Positions 1 through 11,000 of a stretch of DNA of 64,000 bases are shown here, one piece after another; position 1 is the first letter of the stretch; each line of letters starts with the position of its first letter. A program made the position numbers and the translations under genes. Under the pieces are notes generated by a model that saw only the letters and a program-made list of their open reading frames with translations, made no database searches and was not told the origin of the DNA. Source of the stretch: Calonectria ilicicola (lineage: Eukaryota > Ascomycota > Sordariomycetes > Hypocreales > Nectriaceae); assembly GCA_020809705.1 (NCBI GenBank), contig CP085829.1:2480001-2544000 (forward strand). Reading direction: 5' to 3'.

Positions 1-2368
1 CTGCAGCAGAAAGCAATCTCACACAGCAACCATCGACTACGCCTGGTCAAAATGATGTTTCTGATCCTGAGCCTTCTGATGCTGTTATGCCAGCACAACC
101 TTCGGAGACTCTGGAGATATCCGATTCGAACGGAACCCCCTCCATCCCAGGGCTCTTTCTATCATCCACGCCCCAGCCCTCCCCTGTAGCCAATCAACGC
201 AAAAGACCCGTAGCGTCCGACCTCAACGAATACTCTACTGCTGCTGCATACAAAAGACCCTTTGGCCAAAACAGAGAATCGCGGCCGTTCCTTATTGATG
301 TTAGCGATGACGAAGATGACGCTGAAATGGAGATAGACTCTCCAGAGCAGCCACCCGCTTCTATTCACCGACTGGCAACTCCGCCAAGAACCACCTCATT
401 CCGGGACCACGCAGCGCTCTCTGATGGTACACCCAATCGCCAGCACTCCAGCCCTAAGGCCGGTACACCCACCGGTCCCAGCACTGGTGGCAATGGGCTG
501 TATAATCTTGAGAGCATGAATAAAAAGATTGAAGATATGAAACGAAGAATCGCTGTGGCAGAAGCCCGTAAGAAGGCAAAACAGTCCAGCAACGGAACAC
601 CCTCACTTCCTCAATCACAAGATCAATCCAAAGAAGGAAGTGTAGATTTACCAAACATCCCACAACCTCTTCCTCATTTGGGCACAGCCTTTGTAAACGA
701 AGCGGATGAAAGCGGCCGTTCGACGCCATTGACGTCCCAGCCTGCCTCTCCTACATCATTGAAGCTACCCAAAGTCCGTGGAGGGAAGAGAGAGGCGAGG
801 TCTCCCCTTCGACTGCGTATTGCAAGTGAACGGTTGCCAATCCTAGAGGCTCACCGAAAACAGCAAATGGACCAGTTAAGACAGCTTCAATCCGAAGTCG
901 CAAAGATCGAAAAAGAAATTCAAGACAACTTACAGGAAGAGGAGCGCCTTCGCAAAGAAGTCTTGGAATTGGAATCTGACCAATTACCACAAAATGACTC
1001 TGAGCCAGATGTTCCAACATGTGAGTCCCAGTATTCAAGTAGTGCAACCAGATTGGAATCTGGATGTGAATTTTCCACCAAATTCACGCTGTCCAGAAGA
1101 CTAATGCCCAACTCAGCCGAGCCGCTTCCACCCACCCAACCGGCACATGAAACCCCTGACCAGACACTGGAGCCGGTCAGTGTAGATTCATCGATGGATC
1201 TAGACCACGAAGGCGCTATTGACAAGTCCGAGAGTGTGAACAAGGACCACCAATCAACCAACACTACAACACGTGACGAATATGTCGAAGCTCCCAATGA
1301 CCTTCAACCTCAAAATGAAGCCAGTACAACGGCCAGGCTCTCAACAAACGATGAGACCAACAACTCTGTTGAACTTGCTGCTTCTGCTGTTGTTAATATT
1401 CCTCCAGAAAAGGAAGAGCATCAACAGATTGTAGAAGTTGACTCTAACTCTAACTCTGATCCAGACACGGATGTTGCGATGGATGAAGATGCAGACTCGA
1501 GCAGTGATGATGACGATGATGATGACGACAATGATGATGATGAAGGAGAGGTATCGGATGATTATGAACCAACCGAGGCAGGCATCGATCTCCCCAATGG
1601 CCAGTCCCCTCGAACATCCAGCCCTGCCCCCTCAAGCGACGAGGCTGTTCTGGAGACGAGCGAAGCTGATTTGCAGGGTCTTTCTGCAGCATCGCCTGTT
1701 GCCCGACAAATCTCAGCAGCCGATGTCCATTCTGCACCGGTATCTGAGCCTGACAGAGAAGTAGACACGCTCGACGGCCAAAAGGCGATTTTATGCCTGA
1801 CACTGAGACAGGTTGAGCAGCCTATGAAACCCTCGGACTCTATCACCCCGAAGTCCTCGTTCGTGCCCTATGAAACACCCCTAAGCTGCTTCCATGCATA
1901 CCGATTCCATCCCGAATACAAGAATGCTGTTGCGGGGGGCCTCCGTTCATTAACGTACAGTAATAAGATCGACGCCAAGAGGGAAGTATGCCCCGATGAG
2001 CTTGCCAGTGGTGTTTGTCCTAGAGGCACAGAGTGTGAATTCCAACACTTCGACAATATGAAGGCCCCGGGTACGTGCACCCTCGACTCACAGTCCGGAA
2101 GAAGGGCGCAGCATTGTGCCTGACTACGGGAACGCTAACATGCCTTTTGGTACTAGATGACCAGATCCTCCTCCAACTCGGTGCCTATGGTAATTACGAG
2201 GGAGATCAGAAGCAACAATACATTGCAGGTCTCCGAGAATTGCTTACGGATTTCCGTAACCGCAAGATTAAGGACTTCCAGGCCATTAGCGAAGGCATTG
2301 TCGAGTATCGAACCAAATTCCATGGCGATAAGACCAAGATCCTCCCCCTGGGCAACGTTACCATCTGA
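1..2368 (+). CDS. CCCH zinc-finger protein, Red1/ZFC3H1-like (5' partial)
   Basis: The frame is open from position 3, so the gene starts left of the window; about 759 residues are visible. Exon 1 runs to 2070, a GTACGT...TAG intron covers 2071-2156, and exon 2 runs 2157-2368. The join gives an unbroken frame. Most of the protein is disordered and Ser/Pro/Gln-rich, with a coiled-coil stretch (about 840-980 nt), a second Lys/Glu-rich helix near 510-590 nt, and an Asp/Glu run at about 1490-1550 nt. Near the C terminus is a CCCH finger of spacing C-x8-C-x5-C-x3-H (about 1988-2046 nt). A disordered N-terminal part, coiled coil and a single C-terminal finger resemble the Red1/ZFC3H1 family, which links the nuclear exosome to RNA decay. 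That assignment is inferred from architecture and from the sequence around the finger; another CCCH protein is possible. Confidence 0.75.
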
Positions 2369-3308
2369 CGATTCTAAAAACAAAAAACAAGAAGAAAAAA
2401 AAACAAAAAAAAAGGGAAGAGAAAACGAGTCCCGGTCATTTGGTCCCAACCAACGCCCCTCCCCTTTTTCGTAATCCCAACTTGTCCTGAGACTCGTGTG
2501 ACCCAAACCCTTCAAAGCCATTGCACATTTCCGGCTGCGAAGTAGTCATTCGGTTTTGTTGCACCGCTTGCGAAGCATAGCTCCCTTACATTAATACCCC
2601 CCACCCAACGTTTAGCGTCGTATTGGAGAGTGTCCTTTCTTATTCCCTACGCATTCGATACCCCTATATTTCTTTTTTTTTCGCGACACTATTATTATAT
2701 GCATTATTGCAGTAGTATGGAAGGGATGAAGAGGAGCTTGCTTGGAGAATTGTCGGGGTAAAAAATGAAGAGGAAGAGTGAGACTATATATAATAGTTCA
2801 GAGAAAATAGCGAGCAGGCCATGAGATCCCTCATTGTTAGCTCGATGAGTTGGTCCTGGCAGCAAGCTTTGTAAGAGCCAGATGAGCGAATATACTTGTG
2901 GATCCGATTGCGTTCAATCTTGCGTTGGTGAAAAGACTTTGGGGATATTGTATCTGTCTGCCCTTTAGTCCAGAGTAGTTAGTAGCAGTCATACAAGATA
3001 ACCTAGAATGCATTTGATATCACTGAATCCGGTTGGCAAAGCCAAAGAACAATAAAAAGCACGATGTTGCGCTAGAAAGAGTGAGCTATTTCGCAGGCAT
3101 ATTGACCTATACAGAGTGAAGATTGGGTCTATATATCTTTTGTGTAAAATGAATTGCCATCTAAAACAAATGTCTTTGGGGCTTCCTGCTATCAGTCCGG
3201 GTATCTTCTCTCCTTTAGTTCATTCATTAACATGCAATAACAACAGTCCGTCTTATCTCCAAACTCTTCAAAATCCATCTATATCTCGTTTGCTTTTCTT
3301 GGCGTCGT
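2369..3308. other. intergenic, convergent 3' ends
   Basis: This lies between the convergent stop codons of the zinc-finger gene and the RTA1-like gene. It is A/T-rich with homopolymer A and T runs just after 2368, as expected for 3' untranslated and polyadenylation regions. No ORF here has coding character and no RNA gene was seen. Confidence 0.6.
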
Positions 3309-4429
3309 CTAATTGTCGCTAAAGCTTTCGTTCTTGGGCGCCTTGCCCTTGCGGCCGCGGAAACACCACAGCCCCTTGAGGCCACCATCCTCCATCTCGA
3401 GCAGGGGCTTCATGCAGAAGGCGGGGTGGAAGATGTTGAGCACCCAAACGGCAACGGCAATGAGGACGCCTTCGAAGCCGATAAACATGCCCTGGTTGCC
3501 CATGACAGGTCCTGACCAGCCCTCGGAGAGCTCAGCAACGCGGAACGCGCTACGCCAGAGAATCATCAGCGCGGCAAGGCTAAGAGCGCCGAGGAACAGC
3601 TTGAATTTTCCAGAGTTGCGGACCTGGGCCACCTCGGGTCGCTGGTCGAGGGCGGACTCGCCCATGGCACGGTAGCGGCGGACGGTGCGCAGGGCGAAGT
3701 CGACGGAGCAAACTATGAAGCCGAAAATGGTGGCAACCTGGAATGCGAGACCGGCAATCATGATGTTGGACCCGGCGGTGGGCGAGTTTCGATTATGGGA
3801 GGCAACAGAGGCCATGCCGCCTCCGAGGGCTTGAAGGACGAGAGAGATTACATCGCAGGGGATAAACTAAAGAAGCATATTGTTAGCACCCAAGGGGTCT
3901 TTTTTTTCTTTTTTCAACGACCATCAAAACAACAAGGGTAAGGTCTCGATATAACACGAAAACTTACAATTCTGGTGTAATACTCTGGAGACAGCCTGGA
4001 GTTTTCGGGCCCAAAGGCGGTGACGATTCGACGCAAGCACAGATAAATACCGGCAGCCATAAAGGCAGGACCAATGGTCAAGCAGCAAATCTGCATGAGA
4101 AACCCATTTTCATCCCAAGGGTTGTTAGCGCTCATGATACGGCCAGCATACCCAATAATCTCGCACAGAAGTCCGAGGAGGAGAGCGACATTGAAGGCAG
4201 TGCCGGTGCGTGTGATGATCCAAGTGATGATGTAGCCAATGAAGGAGGCAGCGTAGATGGCTAAGAAGGCAGCGTTTGGGGCGAGGTGGACTCGATAATC
4301 GTAGAAGCTCTTGACATTGTCGCAGACAGTTGCGTCAGGGTGGTTGAAGCAGTACTGACTTGGGCCACCATCCCGGACCCAGGTGGCGTTGCTGAAATCG
4401 GGATAATCGCCCTGAACCTCGACGACCAT
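3309..4429 (-). CDS. RTA1-like lipid-translocating exporter family membrane protein
   Basis: Two exons, 4429-3968 and 3866-3309, are joined across a 101-bp intron (GTAAGT...TAG with a GCTAAC branch-like site). Both junctions are phase 0 and give 339 residues. The sequence has an N-terminal extracellular segment with Cys residues followed by about seven hydrophobic helices. The segment FIPCDVISLVLQALGG, which begins exon 2, is the hallmark of the RTA1/RSB1 family. Members are plasma-membrane proteins linked to efflux of sphingoid long-chain bases or resistance to azoles and 7-aminocholesterol; the substrate here is unknown. The start was placed at the ATG before VVEVQGDYPDF. An in-frame upstream ATG would add a basic, non-family-like extension. 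The C-terminal tail is short and charged. Confidence 0.88.
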
Positions 4430-6097
4430 GGCTGTGAATATTTGCGTGTATGGCAACTTGTTTTGTTTTTGGGTGGTTTTGGGGTGTTTAAATCTCAAAG
4501 ACTCTGCTTCTTGTCGTTGTCTTTGTTAGTCCTCGTTATTGGGGAGGGTGAGATGGGCAGCTTATTGAGTCATGACAACTAATTTATTTCAGGATGGAAT
4601 GGGATTATAAAGTATGCCGCCGGAGATGCAAACCCACAGCAAAAGACGGTTCCCCTTTGCCAACGGGAGCGGGAACGGGTATGCCTAACGTCCTACGGAC
4701 CCGTAGAGATGCGCCACGGGCCCCTTGCTCTCCAATTACTGCTAAAGGAAGACCAAACCAGAGGCTCGGAGTCGGATTGAAATTCGTCCTCATGGCTCCG
4801 TTCGAGACTTGGAGTGGACCATGTGTGACGACGCTGGGCCGGACCCTAGTGTGCCGAGCTGACCCGCCTAAGGAAGCGCTAAATGAAGTTGTCAGCTCAT
4901 GGCGTTCACCCAGCATCAACTATTGATCAGAGAGCAACAAGGAAACGGGGGGTGTTGCTGAATGTGTTGTGTGGAATGGATCGACCCCACCTGCGTTGCC
5001 CGGGTCTCATTGAACAATATCTACAAACTATACTATGACGGCCTAAAAAAAAAAAAATTAAATAAATCATCTCTCCACGGTAATGGCGATGCGAACTAAT
5101 TTTCTTGGGGGGGAGACTTGGTGACACGACACTGATCCCAACATCTGCACCGCATCTGCAATTGAACACGAATTGCTGCATCAACCAACCAGAACCCGGG
5201 CGGTGCTGACGCATCTGATACGAGACTATTGGAAGGGGGCTCCCCAAAAAAAAATATGGATGCCTGGATCCGGGGAGAGCAGGGCAGAATCACGACCAGC
5301 TCACTCAGCCTCATGGGTCATTTGCGAGAGAGGGTGCTGCACCACTGAGCCAGCCTATCAAGTTGGCGCTGAACCCCCCTGGAGAAGGATTTGAGGTCTC
5401 GCGTTTGGATACGACAATACGCACACACAGATGAGATTTGATAAGCGAGCAGCACATCTCCAAGAACGCGACCCATCATCTGCACACACATGCACCAGTG
5501 ACACCACCAATCTCTCCGAATCCCGGCTCCCTGACGGAAATCTTCGCGTGGCTTGTGGGCCGACCGCCGCCTAGAGGGATTCAATTCCGCCATTGGGCGA
5601 GACTAGTCTGTAGCTACCGCCCATACATGCCCCAAGACCGGAGACGGAGTTAGAGGACATTGGCGCGTGAGCATACACTAGAATCATGTTTCTAATGGAA
5701 ACTGCCTTAGCTGAAAAAAATAATGTCAAAGAAAACAAAGAAAGATGCTAAAAGAAATATGCAGAGGCGCCATCCAGACTCAAGGCTCATCGCCACGTCA
5801 GCATCTTAACAGACAGCCTGACGGGTTTTCCCTATATAGCCGGGCGCTGGCCAAAATGCTAATGCCACAGCCGTTTTTCGCCGTATAGATTAGGTCTTGA
5901 ATGCGGTTGGTTGAACTGCGCACCACAGCCCACCCGTTCTGAGCCTGTTGGTAGTGCTTACGGGTAAGCTGCCTAATGACACTTGCTACGTTGTGAGTCA
6001 AAATTCGTAGTCAACCTCAGAGTTTCATCTCCAAAACAAAGACATGAAGTTTCTTTTTTCTCTCTTTGCCTAATCTCTTGCCCTCTCCATCTTCCAT
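4430..6097. other. intergenic, divergent promoter region
   Basis: This 1.67 kb lies between the divergently transcribed RTA1-like and esterase genes and should contain both promoters. Only short unsupported ORFs occur. There are A runs at about 5045-5058 and a T/G-rich tract near 5100. A stretch on the minus strand near 5310-5350 resembles a pol III A box but has no tRNA fold. Confidence 0.5.
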
Positions 6098-7042
6098 ATG
6101 GCCGATTATCCAACTCCTCTTGTCATCCCGCCCTTGAGAGCCCCTCACAGACAAACCTTTATCATCCTACACGGGCGAGGTTCAGAGGGCGAGAAATTCG
6201 GGCCACCTCTACTAGATACACCCATTCAAACACTATCTCCGAACTCTACGTCAAAGGTGTCATCTCTAGCCGCAATATTCCCACACGCGCGGTTCGTATT
6301 CCCCACTGCAGCCCGGCGGAGGGCCACCATCTACCGCCGAGCATACACGCACCAATGGTTTGACAACTGGAAGCTAGATCCGCCAGCCACGGACCGCGAA
6401 GAGCTGCAGATCCCAGGATTATACGAAACTACCCATCACATACACAAAATTTTACGAGATGAGATTGCCGCCGTGCCCGGGGGTGCTGCCAATGTTGTGC
6501 TTGGGGGCTTATCCCAGGGCTGCGCAGCATCACTCATCGCTATGCTCCTCTGGGAGGGCGAAAAGCTGGCTGCAGGCTTTGGCGTGTGCGGCTGGTTACC
6601 CTTTGCAGCACGCTTGGACGACCAGATATTAAGCAAGGATGACGAAAGTGGGAGTTTACAAGACGACGGGGACTCAGATCCCTTCGAGCGAGACAATAAG
6701 GAGTGCGAGGACTCACACCCCTCGGCCCAGGTAGCCAGCTGGCTGAGCGAAGAGCTTGAATTCACGAGAACAAACCCTACGCCAGACGGAACAAAAATCG
6801 TCGGCATGCCAATATTTTTCGGGCATGGAGTCGAGGATGAAAGGGTCAACGTCGTGCTTGGGCGAAACGCATTCAGCTGTCTCAGCAAAGTTGGGGCAGA
6901 TGCTTGCTGGCACGAATACCAGGGTCTGGGGCACTGGTACGCTGGAAACATGCTCAAGGACTTGGTCGACTTTATCCAAGCCAAGACCAATTGGAGCGAC
7001 GAACATATCGACGACGCGCGACAAAAAGTATTGAAGTCATGA
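6098..7042 (+). CDS. acyl-protein thioesterase / phospholipase-carboxylesterase family serine hydrolase
   Basis: A single-exon gene of 314 residues. The alpha/beta-hydrolase core of the Abhydrolase_2 (APT1/LYPLA) family is clear: an oxyanion-side segment FIILHGRGSEGEKFG at residues 21-35, the nucleophile elbow GLSQG with Ser139, Asp247 in HGVEDERV, and His279 in GLGHWY. Family members hydrolyse thioester-linked acyl groups from proteins or lysophospholipids in the cytosol. The protein is longer than the roughly 230 residues usual for APT1. The extra length is mainly an acidic insert (about residues 178-232) before the Asp strand, so this is a diverged fungal branch and substrate range cannot be read from sequence. 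The first ATG gives a sensible N terminus. A tRNA-Thr follows about 200 bp downstream on the same strand. Confidence 0.88.
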   Translation: MADYPTPLVIPPLRAPHRQTFIILHGRGSEGEKFGPPLLDTPIQTLSPNSTSKVSSLAAIFPHARFVFPTAARRRATIYRRAYTHQWFDNWKLDPPATDREELQIPGLYETTHHIHKILRDEIAAVPGGAANVVLGGLSQGCAASLIAMLLWEGEKLAAGFGVCGWLPFAARLDDQILSKDDESGSLQDDGDSDPFERDNKECEDSHPSAQVASWLSEELEFTRTNPTPDGTKIVGMPIFFGHGVEDERVNVVLGRNAFSCLSKVGADACWHEYQGLGHWYAGNMLKDLVDFIQAKTNWSDEHIDDARQKVLKS

Positions 7043-7244
7043 TCAGGGGTTCTAAATACAGCAGCGGCCGCATTCAACAGCAAGCATTAAGACGAGATGG
7101 CTCGATGTTTCCAAAAATGGAAAAGGCCGTGTTTGGTCCGCGTTCGCGATTGGTGCGCAACGGCCCACACCAAAATCTTCACACACTCCAGGGGCAACAT
7201 AACCCTCATTTCGATTCGCCCTTTTCAACAAAGCATCGTAGCAA

Positions 7245-7316
7245 GCCCCGTTGGCTCAGTGGTAAAGCGTATCACTAGTAATGATAAGATCACTGGTTCG
7301 ATTCCAGTACGGGGCA
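7245..7316 (+). tRNA. tRNA-Thr (anticodon AGT)
   Basis: The cloverleaf folds by hand. The acceptor stem is GCCCCGT with ACGGGGC, all seven pairs. The D arm starts GCTC with loop AGTGGTAA. The anticodon stem is TATCA/TGATA with loop CTAGTAA, giving anticodon AGT (read as IGT). The variable loop has five nt, and the T arm is ACTGG-TTCGATT-CCAGT. The discriminator base is A at 7316. There is no intron, and CCA is not encoded, as expected in a eukaryote. The D stem has one C-A mismatch. Confidence 0.96.
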
Positions 7317-8069
7317 AGATGTCTTGAATAACTCATACATTTGCCATTGTGATGTAAACCCCAGCACCATCCATGGTAGTGTAGTATTCCTCCATGCTTC
7401 GCGAATTTGGCGGTGTGGCAGACCAATTCATTTTTTGCTGCTTGTGGTAGACGAGTTCATCGGGACTCTCTAATTCCGATTAACCTACACTTGAGTGCCA
7501 TAGTGCTCTATGTTTCTCTAGCATCTTGTTCGTCCTTTTGCTAAACCTCTGCTTCCTTTTTTTAATAAAAAAAGAAAGAGTTTGGGGCATTTTTGCAATT
7601 CAACTTTATCGATCTGGGTAAGGTGGAATTTCATAGTAAGGTACGCTACTATGCATAGATATAAGGAGCAAGGAAAGATAATGCAATACAATACAAACGT
7701 CGAGTGATTGTGCTTCGTTCAATCTCTGCTAGAATCATACTGCTGGTTTCACGGATCGTTGAAGGGGCGGTCAGTGTTGTGATGCCCGTGCGCGGTTTTG
7801 TGGTGGGGTGGAAACAGACTTTTGGAACATAATTGTAGAGCCAATCGGTTTATTTGGGGACGATAAATACCGCACGTTGCACGAGCCTTGCTTTCCATGC
7901 CACCATTTTTCTGAACTGAGCATAAAAGCTAGTGTCCATTCCAACTCCTCTAGGAGAAGTCAAATTCAGAGACGCATATGTCTCCGTAGGTCAACCAGTG
8001 ACGAGATATATACGAATTTATATAGCATTGGCGGCGTTCTGATAGATGCGATGAAAACAGGCCGTGTCT
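7317..8069. other. intergenic
   Basis: About 750 bp between the tRNA and the 3' end of the NACHT-WD40 gene. It contains short T and A runs (around 7555-7580). No coding or RNA feature could be supported. The plus-strand ORF starting at 7808 is mostly antisense to the WD40 gene. Confidence 0.5.
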
Positions 8070-11000
8070 TCAAACAAATCGTAACAATACCCAACGACCT
8101 GACGCACAGCGGATTGCAACAGTCGACCCCGCAATGTATGTTTGTCTTGACCGATACTCGAGGGGTAGCCAGAGAACTCTTGTGCTGCCTCGGAATATCC
8201 ATGCACCGTCGCTACTTAGACCGTATTCACGGTTTGTGATCATGCGACATTCCTTGGCATCAAGCTTTTGCTGGTAGAGACTACTGTACTCATTGTTATC
8301 CATATCGTTATCATCATTGTCCTTGTCACCCCCTGAAGGGAAGACCTTAGATGAATGACAACTTAGTGATTTGCCAAAGTCATTATGTTGACTGTCCATA
8401 TTGACTGGATAAATATTTTCAAGGTCCAAAGTGCCAATATTTGTGGATATTTGGAAGTAATTCTCCTCGACAGGGCCAAGACGATGAAGTGGGTGAGGAA
8501 TGACAAGATTATGACTGAGACTTCTCGTAGTCGCATTCCATACTCTAAGTTCGATTTGCTGTTGTGTAACCCTAATGTACTGGTGAAAGACAAAACGCAT
8601 CGGATTCGATAACAAGGTAGAAGGACTCCAATATCCTATGTCATCATGATCCCCGAATTCGTGTTGAAGAAGACCCGTGGATAGATCCCAGATCTTCACA
8701 CTCTTGCTAGAAATTATAGCGATCCACTTTGAATCTTTTGACAGGGTAAGGGAGCAAATTTTTACATCGCACTTGATAGTCTGTAGGTGGGTGTCCTTGA
8801 AAACATCCCCAGTTTCAATGGTATTATTGGATATAGAATAGGCGAAAGTGTAGCTGGGACCAGAGAGGACAAAACACTCAGTAGGATGATGGATAGTTTG
8901 TACTATCATATTTGACTCCATGTCCCATATTTTGGTTGTACCATCTTTGCATTTCCTGGCGAACAGCCGGCCGTCTAGTGAGAAGACTGTGTTTTTGCGG
9001 GCGTGAAAATAAGCTCTAAGTTCAACATCTTGGAAAGTCTCAATGCAATGGCCACCTGCCAGGTCCCAAATTCCTATCTCATCCTCGGATGACAAGACAA
9101 TATTTCGACTGTCTGGAGAAACATGCAAAATGTTTCTAGCGTTTTTGGTAATTATAGTGCAGATGGAGATGCCAGCGGACGTATCCCACATGTCGAATTT
9201 TCCAGCGCATGAAAGAGTGAAAAGGTGTCGACCATCGGGCGACAGGAGAATTTCCGATACGGCGCTGGTCTTGTCGTCAATTTGCTGGGCGACTACTGAG
9301 ACGTTGCTCAGGTCCCAGATCTTGACGGCGCCGCCTACAGAAGCCGAGGCGAGCAGCTGCTTGGCTGGACAATATGCCAGCGCTCGCACAAGGCTCCCGT
9401 GGTCACGCAGAGTGAGAAGACAGGATCCCGCATCATCCCGAACCTTTATTTCGCCATGCTCAGTACCCGATGCAAGACATCGGTCGTGACCCAAATAAAC
9501 AAGTGACCTGAAATACCCACCGCCGCCGTCACATGTTTGGATCCAATCGCCGGTGGCTGGGTCCCAGAGGATGATTCTATCCCGAAGATACCCATTTGTG
9601 GCCAGTGCATCGCAAACAAATGCAACCTCACGGCCACAATTTTCGGTCCAGAGCAGGCTTCCAGTAGCTGCATCCCAAACTGCCACTCTCCCACGTGCAC
9701 TCCCCGATGCCAAATACCGCTCGTCGGACGAGAGCGACAGCGACCAAACAGGATCTCCATCAGGAAACTCAACTCTCCAGACGAGACGAGTCTGAGCCAC
9801 ATTCGTGACATCCCACATGCTGACCCACTTGGGCGAAGCTGATGCCAACATTTTCCTATCTGGCGACACGGCAATGGCATTGATGTATTGTTTCTCATGC
9901 GACAGTTCCTTGACACACTGCCCGCTTTGCACATCCCAAACTTGAATGCCACCTCTTCCCAATCCCACCGCAAGTTGTCGGCTGTCGGCCAAGAATACGA
10001 CTGATGTGACGAAGCTTCCCAGTTCCAGTGACCGCACACAATGTCCCGACGTCACGTCCCAAACTCTGGTTGTTTTATCAGATGAACTTGATGCTAGCCA
10101 TTGACCATTAGGCGAGAATGAAATCGATCTGATGCCGTGACTGTGACCTTCGAGTGACTGAAGACATGCATCCCAATTCGGCACCGTCTTCGGCTTTTGC
10201 GCAATCCACTCTGGTATTGCTTTCTCAAAATTGCTCCTGACCAGGCTGCCACTTGGGCTAAACATCAGCGCAGATGCGTAAATCTGTAAAGGTGCCGTCT
10301 CAATTACGTGGGAGTATGACAACACAAATCGTTGCCCATCCTTGATGAGCCTAGTTAAGTTCTCATCCACATCCGCTTGTCGCTACCCGCACGTCAGCCA
10401 TTTCCTTTTTTCCTTTTCAACCCTGACATATTTGCACTTACCAACATCATCTCCAATCTCCTCATCGCCTTTATCCCCTCTGGTAATTTCCTCTGCAAGC
10501 TCAAAGCCTCCAGCCAGTAAAGAAACTTCTCTCTCATAAATTTGTTAACGATATCATGCCAAGATCCACATTCGATATCTTTAGATTGGTCTAGGTGATC
10601 AACCCAGTATACGCATGAGTAGTGCAAGCGAGACCAAGGATCTGGTGTGGGGAAGGACACCTCTTCGATCAAGATTCCCGGGGGTTGCAAGTCATACAGA
10701 TTTCTCTTGAGCCCTTGCAATGCATCCATCGAGTCTTGAAAAACCTGATGATGACTTCCCGCCATCGTCAAATCATCTGATCGATTAACAACAAAATCGT
10801 TGGCCGATTGGTGCACAAAGTATACAGTATCCGCTTGAAGAGTAAGAAATGAACCACATTCTCCAATCATCTCCTCCACATCCTCGTCTGCCTATTCTTT
10901 AAGGTGCGGAACCAGCTCTCTCAGTTCACCCAAAGCGAGTGGGCGTTTTGCAATCGAGACTACCTCGAGAATCCGGTTGCAAATATTTGCATCTTCTGAG

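Noticed and set aside
5280..5360. Minus-strand stretch resembling a tRNA 5' half (TGGCTCAGTGG A-box-like)
   Set aside because: No acceptor-stem partner, anticodon arm or B box can be found within 100 bp.
7808..8239. 143-codon plus-strand ORF
   Set aside because: Its larger part is antisense to the C-terminal WD40 exon, and its translation shows no protein-like features.
8070..10382. High-identity WD40 repeats like those of hypervariable incompatibility genes
   Set aside because: The repeats here differ clearly from each other in sequence and spacing, so this is the ordinary degenerate WD40 type.
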